A stretch of DNA of 64,000 bases from Cytophagaceae bacterium (GCA_027490155.1 JAIXYP010000052.1:62001-126000), one strand, 5' to 3'. Shown: positions 18,494 through 27,986, counted from the first letter of the stretch. Program-made: numbers and translations. The notes: generated by a model not told the origin, from the letters alone.

Positions 18494-19933
18494 CTAGCCT
18501 ACTTTTTCCTCGGCCAAGATTGGCTTGCTGGTGGGCCTGATGATGAGACGCAGGCTTTGGTCATAGCTAAAGTAGCTGACCATCCAGTTGATGAAGACGA
18601 CTACTTTGCTGCGGGCACCAACCAGAGACGCTAGATGGATAAACATCCAGATAAACCATGCAAACAGCCCGGTGACGCTAAACTTAGGGAAGTCGGCGAC
18701 GGCTTTGTTACGGCCAATGGTGGCCATGCTACCTAGGTCTAGGTAACGGAAGGATTTGATCGGCTGGTTGTTTATGGTCCTGAGCAGGTTTTTGCCTAGG
18801 TTGGCACTCATCTGCATTGCCACCTGGGCAACTTGAGGGTGCCCTTGTGGGAAGTCAGTGGTGGTCATATAGGACATATCGCCGACGGCAAAAACGTCCT
18901 TGAGGCCGATGATGGTGTTGTATTCGTCCACCACTAGGCGGTTGCCACGGGTGTAGCAGCTATCCGGGATGCCGAGGATGCCGTTGGCTTTGATGCCAGC
19001 CGCCCAAATCAGGGTGCGGCTCAAGAGTTTGCTGCCATCGGCTAGGGTTACCCATTTGCCATCATAGTCGGTGACGGCGGTGTTGGTCCGGACCTTGACC
19101 CCCATGCTTTCGAGGTAGTTGCGGGCGGCTTCACGGCTGCTGGCACGCATCGGGCCTAGCAGATTGGGGCTCGCCTCTAGCAGGGTGACCTCCATCTTTT
19201 TGAAGTTGAGCTCTGGGATGTCCTTGGGTAGGACGTGTTGACGCATTTCTTCTAGCGCACCACTGACCTCCACACCAGTGGGTCCACCACCGACCACAAC
19301 GACGTTCATCAGGGCTTGGCGCTCTTCTTCATCTGTGGTGACGATGGCGTCTTCATAGTTTTGGAGTAGGCGATTGCGCAGGTAAAGTGCCTCGGAGACG
19401 GACTTCATCGGGATGGCGTATTGTTTGATACGCTCATTGCCAAAGAAGTTGGTATCCCCACCGAGTGCCAAAATCAGATAGTCATACCTGATCTCGCCAA
19501 TGGTGGTGTTCAGGATCTTGCGCTCGGGCTCAAGGCTCTGGACTGCGGTGACCCTTATATGTACGTTTGGTTTGTTCTGGAACAACTTCCGGAGTGGGAA
19601 GCTGATAGAGCTTGGTTCAAGACCAGCTGTGGCCACCTGATAAAACAGGGGCTGGAACTGGTTGTAGTTGTTTTTGTCCAGAATCACGACCTGAAAGGGG
19701 CCTGACTCTAGGGTTTTGGCGGCCTCTAACCCTGCAAAACCAGCCCCAACGATGACTACACGGGGATGTGTTGAGGGTGGCAGGTTGGCGCTTTGGGTGG
19801 TGATGCTGGCCTCAGTGCTGGGCTCAGACTTATACTGCAAACTAGGTTTCGGGCTAGGCAGTGTGGCAGGAGTTGCCACTAGGGTGTTGCCGAGGCTATT
19901 GGTTGCCTGGCGCTCACTGGGTTCGGCTATCAT
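18494..19933 (-). CDS. ndh: Type II NADH:quinone oxidoreductase (NDH-2)
   Basis: About 479 residues. Two dinucleotide-binding motifs are visible: VVIVGAGFAGLEAAKTL for FAD (~58-74) and VVVVGGGPTGVEVSGALEEM for NADH (~210-230). The second FAD site is FAVGDMSYM (~355). The C-terminal part has hydrophobic amphipathic segments (LFAWFIWMFIHLASLV) that would dock it to the cytoplasmic membrane. It oxidises NADH and reduces menaquinone without pumping protons. The frame starts at a GTG (19954), but the ATG at 19933 is preferred. An N-terminal Ser/Pro-rich extension of ~45 residues before the FAD motif is longer than usual. Confidence 0.93.
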   Translation of the reverse strand: MIAEPSERQATNSLGNTLVATPATLPSPKPSLQYKSEPSTEASITTQSANLPPSTHPRVVIVGAGFAGLEAAKTLESGPFQVVILDKNNYNQFQPLFYQVATAGLEPSSISFPLRKLFQNKPNVHIRVTAVQSLEPERKILNTTIGEIRYDYLILALGGDTNFFGNERIKQYAIPMKSVSEALYLRNRLLQNYEDAIVTTDEEERQALMNVVVVGGGPTGVEVSGALEEMRQHVLPKDIPELNFKKMEVTLLEASPNLLGPMRASSREAARNYLESMGVKVRTNTAVTDYDGKWVTLADGSKLLSRTLIWAAGIKANGILGIPDSCYTRGNRLVVDEYNTIIGLKDVFAVGDMSYMTTTDFPQGHPQVAQVAMQMSANLGKNLLRTINNQPIKSFRYLDLGSMATIGRNKAVADFPKFSVTGLFAWFIWMFIHLASLVGARSKVVVFINWMVSYFSYDQSLRLIIRPTSKPILAEEKVG

Positions 19934-20031
19934 CAGATAGGTGAGATGGTACACTTATTTGGCACAAAGATGGTGCCAGAGTGGGGGGGGTACTGCAGGA
20001 AAAAAAATCTAAAAATAATATACAACCAAGG

Positions 20032-20063
20032 TTGGTTGTGTTTTGACTCATTCGCTATCTTTG
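20032..20063 (+). promoter_or_regulatory. Candidate Bacteroidota promoter upstream of 20098
   Basis: A perfect -7 box TATCTTTG lies at 20056-20063, with TTG at 20032-20034 as a possible -33 element (21-bp spacer, slightly long). It is 34 bp before the ATG at 20098 and would drive the two-gene unit 20098-22499. Confidence 0.45.
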
Positions 20064-20097
20064 GATCAAGAGGAAGATAACCAGCCACTCCAACCTC

Positions 20098-21024
20098 ATG
20101 AATATATACTCCAACCCCTCCCGTGCCGTAGGCCTTCAAACCTTCCGCAATACCCTTAATGCTAACAGGTCAACGTTTAATGATCTTAAGCATGGCATTG
20201 TGACTTACAATGCACTTGGAGGGGCTTACAATTGCGTGTTTACTTCCTGCCGGGAGTCAGTTTATATGGGGCCTTATGGCACTGCAGGGCAGTATCTGAA
20301 TTCTAAGCTAGACTTGAGGTGCAATATCTTCAACCCAGGCACCAACCACTGGAGCGGTACAGACCAAATTGGACTCTTTATTGAGCCAACTGTCCAGCTT
20401 GGTGATATTGGTGGACCTATCATAGCTGGCAACTCTCTGTCAAGACCCAATTCTAATATCTGGCCTACAGCTGGGGCGAGGCCTAGTGTGAAGTACACCC
20501 AAGACGGTGTTAATGGTTGGTCTTCCCCAGGGGATTGGGTGTCGATTGCTTTTAGTGGGACTACACAGAAAAATTACTACAGATTTAATAATGAATTTGT
20601 AGGGACAATTTATACTCCTAACGTAGTCGACTTATTCAATACGACATTAACTGAATGTTATATGTCAGATAACATCCCTAATCCAATTTTACCAAATCAA
20701 ATTCAGGTTTGTTCAGCCATTCCTTCGCCAGGTGGTATTCCATATTTCCCCCTACGTATCGGGATCACAGGTATGGATGATCAAAAGAAGCTTTCCTTCA
20801 ATATTTACCCACAACCTTGCTCCGACTATTTGATCTTAGAAGGTACTAGAATTGCTTCACACATTGGTTCAGTGCAGATAGTCACAAATTTGCTTGGCCA
20901 GACTTTTGAAATTCAAAGTGAGATTGAAGGCGATCGAGTCCAGCTTAATACCAAAGACTTACCTATTGGCTGTTATTATCTGCGCACCGTCGGCTCTTCT
21001 ACCATTAAGTTCGTCAAACAATGA
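20098..21024 (+). CDS. T9SS-type protein, apparently lacking its signal peptide and N-terminal part
   Basis: 308 residues. The first ~120 residues (TFNDLKHGIVTYNALGGAYNCVFTSCRESVYMG) look like the end of a right-handed parallel beta-helix. The C-terminal ~80 residues form a T9SS sorting domain (FNIYPQPCSDYLILEG ... GCYYLRTVGSSTIKFVKQ). There is no signal peptide: the frame opens only about 17 codons before the ATG. T9SS cargo needs Sec export first, so this is probably a 5'-truncated gene or one with a mis-read start. Its stop overlaps the next start as ATGA, so the pair is an operon. Confidence 0.65.
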   Translation: MNIYSNPSRAVGLQTFRNTLNANRSTFNDLKHGIVTYNALGGAYNCVFTSCRESVYMGPYGTAGQYLNSKLDLRCNIFNPGTNHWSGTDQIGLFIEPTVQLGDIGGPIIAGNSLSRPNSNIWPTAGARPSVKYTQDGVNGWSSPGDWVSIAFSGTTQKNYYRFNNEFVGTIYTPNVVDLFNTTLTECYMSDNIPNPILPNQIQVCSAIPSPGGIPYFPLRIGITGMDDQKKLSFNIYPQPCSDYLILEGTRIASHIGSVQIVTNLLGQTFEIQSEIEGDRVQLNTKDLPIGCYYLRTVGSSTIKFVKQ

Positions 21025-22499
21025 AAAGGGCACTCCTCATTCTTGTTGTGGTAAGTTGTTCTTTCCTTACAACAACTTATGTTGGTGCGCAATCACTGAT
21101 ATGGAGTAAGACTTACTCGCTAGGAAACGGCGCAAGTCGTGATGTCTATAAACGAATTATAGGCAAGGACTCTAATAATGTTTATGTCTTTGGAAAATCG
21201 ACAAGATTTAGAGTTACAAATCCATTTACTGGATTTAATAATTTCGGATCTTCTTTTATTCTGAGATTAAACAGCACTGGTGATACCTTATGGAATAAAT
21301 CATTGTTCACACCTGGTGAACCTGTTGACGTCATTACTGCTAAAAATGGTAATTTTAAAGTCCTAAGTCAACCACTTTTCTTTCGAGATACTAGCATTCG
21401 AGCACCAGCTATTTCTATTATAGAAGTTGATACCGCAGGAAATGTACTTGACGAAAAAACCTACCAAGTACCCATACCAAGTCAGGCAATTTTAGGCATG
21501 TTTCAGGCTAGAAATGGGGATTTGATTCTGTACGGTTATTCCTCCCCTGGGACACTCTATGCCAACACGCAGTGTGATTGGCTCTTGATCCGAATTGGTG
21601 TTGATGGTAGTATGAAATGGCATAAGGTCTATAACCCCTTGGCCCGTTTTGCATGCGGTTGTACTGCCTCAGAGGATTTTGATGACAAGATACTGATGGT
21701 AGGTATAAAAGATGATGATATTGCTTGGCAATCCGTTGACTCTGCGGGCGCAGTTTTAACACCACCAGTTAATATGGGCTTATCAATGCCGAATGGGCTG
21801 ATGGCCTACTATATGTGGAACAGATTTCCTGATGGAGGCTATTTTTTGAATGCTACTGTAATTACAAATGTACAGGCTTGGCATTATCTACGTAAATATG
21901 ATGCTGCTGGGCAACAGCTTTGGAATAGAAGAGTTATTGGTGGCACTTCCTCAAGGCCTCTTTTGAATCAAGATGGAAGTGTAGTCGTCCCTTGGTTTGA
22001 TCGTGCCACAAGATTCCTTAAAGTCGAAAAAATTAGTGCTACGGGCACCTCTGTCTGGACAAGCAATTTAGTTCAAACACGACCATCTGAAGATTATCCG
22101 TCTGGAGACATTAATGATGCTTTATACTTTCTTGATGGAACTGCAATTGTTTGTGGCAAAATGGATCCGAATGGCAATGCTGATCGCGGATACCTTGCTC
22201 GCATCTCCAACTTCGGCAACCGCTTTAGCCCAGTGTCCATACCTGATAGCAAGTGGCCTGCAAGTGGTGCCTCCGAGGTGCCGGTGCCATACCCCAACCC
22301 AGCCTCAGATGTGGTGCAATTTCGGCACCTAGATCAGCCAGGCAACTTAAAGCTTTATGGTCCACAAGGTCAGCTAGTTGCTCAATATGAAATCCTACCG
22401 GGTCAGGCTCTCTCCACAGCTGGGCTAGCCTCAGGCACCTACCTCTGGCGGTTATCAGCTGGTAGCCGTGTGTGGTCTGGGCGGTTGGTGCGGGAGTGA
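21021..22499 (+). CDS. Secreted T9SS sorting-domain protein, beta-propeller-like
   Basis: 492 residues. A clear signal peptide (MKRALLILVVVSCSFLTTTYVGAQS) is followed by repeated strands of the type DGSxxxxWxKxY, GTSVWTSNL and DGTAIVCGKMDPNGNADRGYLARI. This is typical of Bacteroidota secreted proteins with beta-propeller (SBBP-like) repeats. The C-terminal domain (PVPYPNPASDVVQFRHL ... LASGTYLWRLSAGSRVWSGRLVRE) is a type A T9SS sorting signal, so the protein should be exported to the cell surface. Function unknown. It overlaps the preceding gene by 4 bp. Confidence 0.85.
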   Translation: MKRALLILVVVSCSFLTTTYVGAQSLIWSKTYSLGNGASRDVYKRIIGKDSNNVYVFGKSTRFRVTNPFTGFNNFGSSFILRLNSTGDTLWNKSLFTPGEPVDVITAKNGNFKVLSQPLFFRDTSIRAPAISIIEVDTAGNVLDEKTYQVPIPSQAILGMFQARNGDLILYGYSSPGTLYANTQCDWLLIRIGVDGSMKWHKVYNPLARFACGCTASEDFDDKILMVGIKDDDIAWQSVDSAGAVLTPPVNMGLSMPNGLMAYYMWNRFPDGGYFLNATVITNVQAWHYLRKYDAAGQQLWNRRVIGGTSSRPLLNQDGSVVVPWFDRATRFLKVEKISATGTSVWTSNLVQTRPSEDYPSGDINDALYFLDGTAIVCGKMDPNGNADRGYLARISNFGNRFSPVSIPDSKWPASGASEVPVPYPNPASDVVQFRHLDQPGNLKLYGPQGQLVAQYEILPGQALSTAGLASGTYLWRLSAGSRVWSGRLVRE

Positions 22500-22532
22500 T
22501 TACCCACTCCAAATCACAACACCCAACCCCCC

Positions 22533-23999
22533 CTAGTTATACACAAAATGCGCTGTGGCCTTACAAGCAGCATTTGTTTTAACCCGGATCCAGTGGGCGC
22601 TGAAGCCATCAGGGAAAACAAAATTCTCATAGCCATTGGCACCAACTTTGATGGTTTTGTAAGCACTCCAGGTATTGTTGCCCAGGAAATCAATTTCTAA
22701 GGTGAACTCAACGGGTGTTGCAGCATCGTGCTTGAGATGGACGGTCTTTTTGTCGAAACCGGTCATCAAAAACGGGTCCGATATTTCACCAGCTTTTACT
22801 TGGTCATCACGCCAGACGGAGCCCCAACCTTGTGGTTTACCCATTTTCCAGAGGTCGTCAATGTTGCTAAACAGCAAACCAGATTGTGGTTGGCCTACAC
22901 CATGATCGGTTTGGTCACCAGCCATTACAAATAGGCCACGCCAAAAACAATAATCTGGCACAATGCGCAAATGGTACCCGATCGGTTTGATGCCCCAAAC
23001 TTCGCCTCCGTATGTCATCATGGGCAGCTCATAAAAGTTACCATGAATATCCATCAAAAATCGTTCAGTCTGTGCTTCCCGTATACGCATCCATTCGGTA
23101 TTCCACTCATGGTCAAATGATTGGCTACCTTTAGGCAGGCGGTATGTGCGCCATTTGTTGGTACGGTCGTTATAGTTTTTGAGTATAACTGATTTGTTAT
23201 CCCAACCAGTTGCAAAAATCGGATTGCCATAGATGCTTTTGCCTTGGTACGAAAATCCCATTTTGCCACTGACCTCGACGAAGGCAGTCTCTTCTAGTAT
23301 CGTCCATTTTTTGCCATCCCACTCAGCTAGGCGGCCAGATTTATGTTCGCCCAGATAGTCCTTTTCGTTGTATGAATTGTTGGCCACTACGACACGTCCG
23401 TTGCCTGTAAATCCACTTTTAAAATGGACATAAGTCGTCGGAGGTAGTTTTAGCTCTTTCACCAAATCAAATAGCTGCTTCACTTCCAGTGTCTTAACAT
23501 CACACTCAAACAAGAGCCCTTCCATGGTCAAGAAAAGGACTTTGTTTTTGGGGTCAGTGAGGTGCTCCATCGTTGCAGCCAGCCGATGTTTTCCCAATTC
23601 TTTGCAGGTCCGGACGTTGCCTTCGCTGTCGATGAAATGGGGCCCTATGATTCCCGTTTCGGTTTCTTTGTGCACCATGCGGTTAGCAAACGTGCCCGTG
23701 ATACTCTCAGGATGTTTGTTCATGGTCATATCATCCTTGATTTCGTATAGGCCGATCCGTGTGCCTTGTATATGCGCCACATAGCCAATCATCCAGAGTT
23801 TATCGGCCCATGGGAGCAAGGCGCCTATTCCACTTTCCGAGCGTTGGGTATTACCCCCAAGCACTGTCAGGTTGGGGAAAACTCCATTGATATGAAATAT
23901 TGGTTTGGTTGTCTGCGTTTTTTCGGTGGCTGATTGTCCGTAGCTGGTTACGTATAAGGACAAAAGCAGAACAAACAGACTAACGCGTTTCATTAACAT
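22533..23999 (-). CDS. Secreted protein of unknown function, beta-propeller-like
   Basis: About 489 residues from the chosen start. The frame is open 87 codons further upstream, but the signal peptide MKRVSLFVLLLSLYVTSYGQS begins at 23993, with another ATG two codons before it at 23999. The mature part contains regularly spaced strand motifs (LLPWADKLWMIGY, GNVRTCKELG, RLAEWDGKKWTILEE, GLLFSNIDDLWKMGKPQGWG) that suggest a propeller. The C-terminal ~90 residues (EFTLEIDFLGNNTWSAYKTI) suggest a beta-sandwich. No catalytic motif is seen and there is no YPNP sorting signature. It is convergent with the T9SS gene at 21021. Confidence 0.75.
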   Translation of the reverse strand: MLMKRVSLFVLLLSLYVTSYGQSATEKTQTTKPIFHINGVFPNLTVLGGNTQRSESGIGALLPWADKLWMIGYVAHIQGTRIGLYEIKDDMTMNKHPESITGTFANRMVHKETETGIIGPHFIDSEGNVRTCKELGKHRLAATMEHLTDPKNKVLFLTMEGLLFECDVKTLEVKQLFDLVKELKLPPTTYVHFKSGFTGNGRVVVANNSYNEKDYLGEHKSGRLAEWDGKKWTILEETAFVEVSGKMGFSYQGKSIYGNPIFATGWDNKSVILKNYNDRTNKWRTYRLPKGSQSFDHEWNTEWMRIREAQTERFLMDIHGNFYELPMMTYGGEVWGIKPIGYHLRIVPDYCFWRGLFVMAGDQTDHGVGQPQSGLLFSNIDDLWKMGKPQGWGSVWRDDQVKAGEISDPFLMTGFDKKTVHLKHDAATPVEFTLEIDFLGNNTWSAYKTIKVGANGYENFVFPDGFSAHWIRVKTNAACKATAHFVYN

Positions 24000-24131
24000 A
24001 CTTGGCGTTTTTACGGATGATGGGTGGAACTGGCAAGGAACCTCTTGACCATAGGGCACAAGGTAAGGAAAAAGAGACAGTGTGTTACCGCCCTCGTGAG
24101 AGCCCAGCACCAATATCCGCTCAACAATCCC

Positions 24132-24139
24132 TAAATTTG
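24132..24139 (+). promoter_or_regulatory. Candidate -7 box (TAAATTTG) directly before the start at 24145
   Basis: The octamer matches TAnnTTTG and ends 5 nt before the ATG. No good -33 TTTG is visible at 19-20 bp upstream, so the call is weak. If real, the transcript would be leaderless or nearly so. Confidence 0.3.
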
Positions 24140-24144
24140 CGAAC

Positions 24145-24801
24145 ATGAAGGATGTGGTCAAGCGCTGGTCTGCGCTGCAAATATTGGGGACAAATAGTGC
24201 TGGGTTCTTGATGGTAGCCTTGTGGCTGGTAGCAGGGGTTGCTGCAGCACAAACCACCAAACGCCCTGCCGAAAAGGAGCTCTACCAGCCCAAATCAAGT
24301 CAGGTTAAGTCTGGTAAGTTATTGACAGCCAAAATCAATGACTTCATCACGATCCCCGTGCCGGAGGACTTCAAGCAGATGAACGATGACGAGCTGGCAG
24401 CCAAGTACCCAAGTGGGCGCAAACCGCTGGCCATGTTCAGCAGCTTTGACCTCCTGACCAACTTTGGGGTCAATGCCACGAACACGGCTTGGGAAGAGAA
24501 GGACCTTGCCATCCTGAAGGATTTCCAGAAAGCTAATATCAGGACGCTGTACGAAAATGCTGCTTTTACACGCGACGAGATCATCAAGGTTGGTAAAAAG
24601 CAGTTTGCTGTTTTCGAGTTTGTCGGAGATGGCTCAGCAGAGGGTGGTCGGACAGCTAAGTACAAACAATACTACTATATGATGTATTGTATCGTGCGTA
24701 AGCAAGTTTATGTGTTTAATTTCAACTGCCCCAATACCGAAAAACAAGCCTGGCAACCCATGGTCCAGAAGATGATGGCTGGCGTTAAGGTGATGCGCTA
24801 A
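24145..24801 (+). CDS. Secreted hypothetical protein
   Basis: 218 residues. A long N-terminal signal peptide (hydrophobic core FLMVALWLVAGVAAA, residues ~21-35) precedes a ~180-residue mature part that is lysine-rich with alternating strands: NDFITIPVPEDFKQMNDDELAAKYP, then KKQFAVFEFVGDGS, then YYYMMYCIVRKQVYVFNFNCP. This strand order resembles the PsbP/Mog1-like fold of small secreted proteins. It is a resemblance, not a firm match. It is divergent from the secreted-protein gene at 22533-23999 and precedes the DNA-repair gene by 30 bp. Confidence 0.7.
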   Translation: MKDVVKRWSALQILGTNSAGFLMVALWLVAGVAAAQTTKRPAEKELYQPKSSQVKSGKLLTAKINDFITIPVPEDFKQMNDDELAAKYPSGRKPLAMFSSFDLLTNFGVNATNTAWEEKDLAILKDFQKANIRTLYENAAFTRDEIIKVGKKQFAVFEFVGDGSAEGGRTAKYKQYYYMMYCIVRKQVYVFNFNCPNTEKQAWQPMVQKMMAGVKVMR

Positions 24802-24831
24802 TCTGGAAATTGCATATTGTCTAAAACCTGA

Positions 24832-25926
24832 ATGACAAAAATGGAGCCGCTCAAGAATATGTTTGACGAGGCCTTATTGGCCTATGTATCAAGGGCAGTA
24901 ACCGATAGCCTGATGCTAGATGGTCATCCATATATATTGGCATCGACAGCAGCGGATTGGCCCATGTTGGAGCTCAACCAGCGTGTTAGCCGACTAGCAG
25001 AGATACTCAATGAGGTCCTGGGAGCTCCGTTTGAGGTGGTGCAGCCTCGGTTTATGATGCTTTGTGATTGGCTTCGGGCAGAAGGGCAATACCACCAAGG
25101 TTATCAGCTGATGTTTCTGCCTGCCTACTTGCAACGATACGGTTTGGCAGACCCTGTTTTGGCCCTTGATACCATCGATGGCTTGACCCAGGTTGTGAGC
25201 TGCGAGTTTGCGATCAGGCCCCTGTTGCGGGATCATCAGTTGATGGTCATGGATAGGATGATGCAATGGGCCAAGCACCCTGTGGCATCGGTGCGGCGGC
25301 TGTCCTCCGAAGGTTGCAGGCCACGGCTACCATGGGGATTGGCGATGCAGTCCTTGATCAAGGACCCAACTCCGATCATGCCCATATTGACGATCCTGAA
25401 AGCTGACCCGTCGCTTTATGTGCGCAAAAGTGTTGCTAATAACCTCAATGACATTAGCAAAACCCACCCTGAGCTGGTGCTAGCCTGGGCTGAGAACAAT
25501 GTCGGGCAACACCCTGATACCGACTGGATCATCAACCACGGGATGCGGACTTTGCTCAAGGCTGGGAACCCCAAGGCACTGAGCCTAATGGGTTGGCATG
25601 CGGGTGAGGCAATTAGTGCTAGCATTCGGCAGCAGAATCCTGCTCACCTTGGTCAGGATGTAATGTTCCAGATAGAGGTACACCTGCCTGCTGCAATGTC
25701 AAAGCTGCGGCTGGAGTATGTGATCGGCTACCATCGGCCTAGTAAACCGTATGAAAAGGTCTTTATGTTGACCAAAACGGCCCTCGAGGCTGGTACACAT
25801 CGCTATGAGGTTCGGCTTAGTTTGGCAGACCTGAGCACACGCAAGCACCATGCTGGCCTGCATAAGCTCGCCGTCAAAGCCAACGGAATCATCTTGGCTG
25901 AGTTAGGGTTTGAGGTGTTGGCCTAG
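24832..25926 (+). CDS. DNA alkylation repair protein (AlkD-like HEAT repeats)
   Basis: 364 residues. The first ~250 residues are helical HEAT-like repeats with the AlkD-family pattern: WAKHPVASVRRLSSEGCRPRLPW, then LKADPSLYVRKSVANNLNDISKTHPELVLAWAE, and IINHGMRTLLKAGNPKAL. Family members excise N3- or N7-alkylated bases without base flipping. The last ~110 residues form a separate beta-rich domain (MFQIEVHLPAAMSKLRLEYVIGYHRP), as in longer Bacteroidota members. The gene follows a secreted protein and precedes a helicase. A joint repair role with that helicase is possible but not shown. Confidence 0.88.
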   Translation: MTKMEPLKNMFDEALLAYVSRAVTDSLMLDGHPYILASTAADWPMLELNQRVSRLAEILNEVLGAPFEVVQPRFMMLCDWLRAEGQYHQGYQLMFLPAYLQRYGLADPVLALDTIDGLTQVVSCEFAIRPLLRDHQLMVMDRMMQWAKHPVASVRRLSSEGCRPRLPWGLAMQSLIKDPTPIMPILTILKADPSLYVRKSVANNLNDISKTHPELVLAWAENNVGQHPDTDWIINHGMRTLLKAGNPKALSLMGWHAGEAISASIRQQNPAHLGQDVMFQIEVHLPAAMSKLRLEYVIGYHRPSKPYEKVFMLTKTALEAGTHRYEVRLSLADLSTRKHHAGLHKLAVKANGIILAELGFEVLA

Positions 25927-25980
25927 GGGTGAGCCACGCACAAAGTTGTCGGGTGATTGCCGAATGTGACCTTCGGCCAA

Positions 25981-26012
25981 TTTGGAGACCTGCCCCGTAG
26001 CCCCTATTTTTG
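25981..26012 (+). promoter_or_regulatory. Promoter of the Pif1-like helicase gene
   Basis: A -33 TTTG at 25981-25984 and a -7 TATTTTTG at 26005-26012 are separated by 20 bp. This is a good fit to the Bacteroidota promoter. The predicted transcription start would be close to the ATG at 26022, giving a very short leader. Confidence 0.55.
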
Positions 26013-26021
26013 ATCATACCG

Positions 26022-27986
26022 ATGAGCATCCTTTTACCTCCTAACTACGCCCCCGACGAATACTCCGAAAAGGTCCTGCACCTGATGGAGCATTCGTATG
26101 ACAATCTACTGATTTCGGGCCGCGCTGGGACAGGCAAAAGTACCCTCATCGAGTACTATCGCAGCAAAACGAAACGCAACTACATCTTGCTGGCAAGCAC
26201 AGGTGTAGCAGCCATGAATATCGGTGGGCAGACCATCCACTCGTTTTTTGGCATACCGCCTCGGGTGATGCGCCCTGACGATCCGGACATACAGGCTTGG
26301 CCCAAAACCAATCCCAAATTGCGGGTCTTACAGCAGCTTGACACCATCATCATTGATGAGGTGAGTATGATGCGGGCAGACCTGCTAGATGCTATTGACG
26401 AAAGTCTGCGGCTACAGCTGGGCTCTAACTTGCCATTTGGCGGGATCCAGATGGTATTGGTGGGCGACTCGTTCCAGCTAGCACCAGTGGATAGGGTCAA
26501 CGAAGTAGACGATGATCCCTACCTGAAACTGCCACCTAGGCGGGAGTATAAATCGCCTTTCTTTTTTAGTGCTGAGGCCTTCAAGAAGGGGGGATTTAAG
26601 TTATTCGAATTACAATTTGTTTATCGGCAGTCAGCAGGCGTATTTCTGGATTTGCTGAACCAAGTGCGCCTAGGTTATGCTGATCATGATACCCTAGAGG
26701 CCCTCAATGCACGGGTGGACCCTGAGGCTGGCCATCGTGAGGACAAACAGGTGCCGATTTTGCTAACTAGCACCAACCGCATTGCAGATGAGGAAAACAA
26801 TCGGCAGTTAAGGGCTTTGTCAGGGCGGCTTTATCAATTTGATGCCTCCATCGATCGCGTTTTCCCAGCCCATCTCTGCCGTGCTGAGTCTTTGTTGGAG
26901 GTCAAGATAGGAGCACGTGTCATGATGCTAACCAATGATAGCCTGCGCCGCTGGAGCAATGGCAGCCTAGGCACCTTGCTTGCTGTCAATGAAGATGACG
27001 AAGAGGGGCTCACCCTAACCGTCAAATTCGACCGAGGGAATGAGGAAACCGTAAGCCACCATACGTGGGAGAACATTAGCTATAAGTTCAGCGACAAGGA
27101 CAAAGAAATCGACAAGGAGGTTAAGGGGACGTTCAGCCAGTTTCCGCTGCGTTTGGCTTGGGCGGTGACAGTGCACAAGTCGCAGGGACTAACCTTTGAC
27201 AAAATGAGGCTGGATATTGGGTCTGGGGCCTTTGCACCTGGGCAGCTCTATGTGGCCCTCAGCCGTTGCCGTACATTGGATGGCATCACCCTGCGCCAAC
27301 CACTGACGCAGCGTGATATCATCGTGGCAGATGTGGTCAATGCGTTTGCGAAGTGGGCGACGAGCCAGATGCAGACCCAGGACCATAACCCGACGCACAT
27401 TGCAGCCCGCCGGCCCGAAAAACCTGCCGCTGGTGGCCTGATTCAGAAAAGCAAGGAAGACAAGGCCGAAGAGGAACGCAAAAAACAACAGAAACAAGCC
27501 AAAGCCCTTGCCGAGCTGCAAGACAAAAACCTAGCAGGTGGCAAACTCGCCAACGAAGGAGCCCGCTACCTCAAAGCAGATCTGGAGCTGCTGCGTGAGC
27601 GTTTTGAAGCCCGTGTATCCATCAAGGACATCGCTGCCGAAATGCAACGAAAACCAGGTGGTGTCGGCAGCAAGTTGCGAGGCATGGGGCTGATTGTGGC
27701 CTTTTCGCTTAGCCCTGCCTACGTTGTGCTGCCTGACCCAGACTATATGGGCCCAGAGCCACCTGCCATGCCCGAGCCTGCGGAAGGTGAAACTGCGCCA
27801 TCCCTCTGGACCAGCGCCGATGACCAAAAACTGCAGGATCTACTCACAGCTGGCACTAGCTATTATGATCTGCTGGCTCCACTACAACTCACCCCTACAG
27901 GATTGATTATCAAGCTCGTACGGCTCCAGTTGATACCAGAAGAAGGCTTGCGGTTTGCGGGCGTTTGGTTTAGGTGGGATGGGTAA
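26022..27986 (+). CDS. Pif1/RecD-like helicase with C-terminal DNA-binding extension
   Basis: About 654 residues. SF1B helicase motifs are present: Walker A in SGRAGTGKSTLI (~36), motif Ia LLASTGVAAMNIGGQTIHSFFG, Walker B IIIDEVSMM (~110), motif III GDSFQLAPV, and the C-terminal UvrD-like part LAWAVTVHKSQGLTFDKM and YVALSRCRTLDGI. After ~455 comes a charged, lysine-rich linker, then two similar segments ending GVGSKLRGMGLI and GLIIKLVRLQLI. They look like short trihelical HTH repeats. The ATG at 26022 is preferred over the TTG at 26010. Probable roles are 5'-3' unwinding of R-loops, G4 or stalled forks. Confidence 0.9.
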   Translation: MSILLPPNYAPDEYSEKVLHLMEHSYDNLLISGRAGTGKSTLIEYYRSKTKRNYILLASTGVAAMNIGGQTIHSFFGIPPRVMRPDDPDIQAWPKTNPKLRVLQQLDTIIIDEVSMMRADLLDAIDESLRLQLGSNLPFGGIQMVLVGDSFQLAPVDRVNEVDDDPYLKLPPRREYKSPFFFSAEAFKKGGFKLFELQFVYRQSAGVFLDLLNQVRLGYADHDTLEALNARVDPEAGHREDKQVPILLTSTNRIADEENNRQLRALSGRLYQFDASIDRVFPAHLCRAESLLEVKIGARVMMLTNDSLRRWSNGSLGTLLAVNEDDEEGLTLTVKFDRGNEETVSHHTWENISYKFSDKDKEIDKEVKGTFSQFPLRLAWAVTVHKSQGLTFDKMRLDIGSGAFAPGQLYVALSRCRTLDGITLRQPLTQRDIIVADVVNAFAKWATSQMQTQDHNPTHIAARRPEKPAAGGLIQKSKEDKAEEERKKQQKQAKALAELQDKNLAGGKLANEGARYLKADLELLRERFEARVSIKDIAAEMQRKPGGVGSKLRGMGLIVAFSLSPAYVVLPDPDYMGPEPPAMPEPAEGETAPSLWTSADDQKLQDLLTAGTSYYDLLAPLQLTPTGLIIKLVRLQLIPEEGLRFAGVWFRWDG

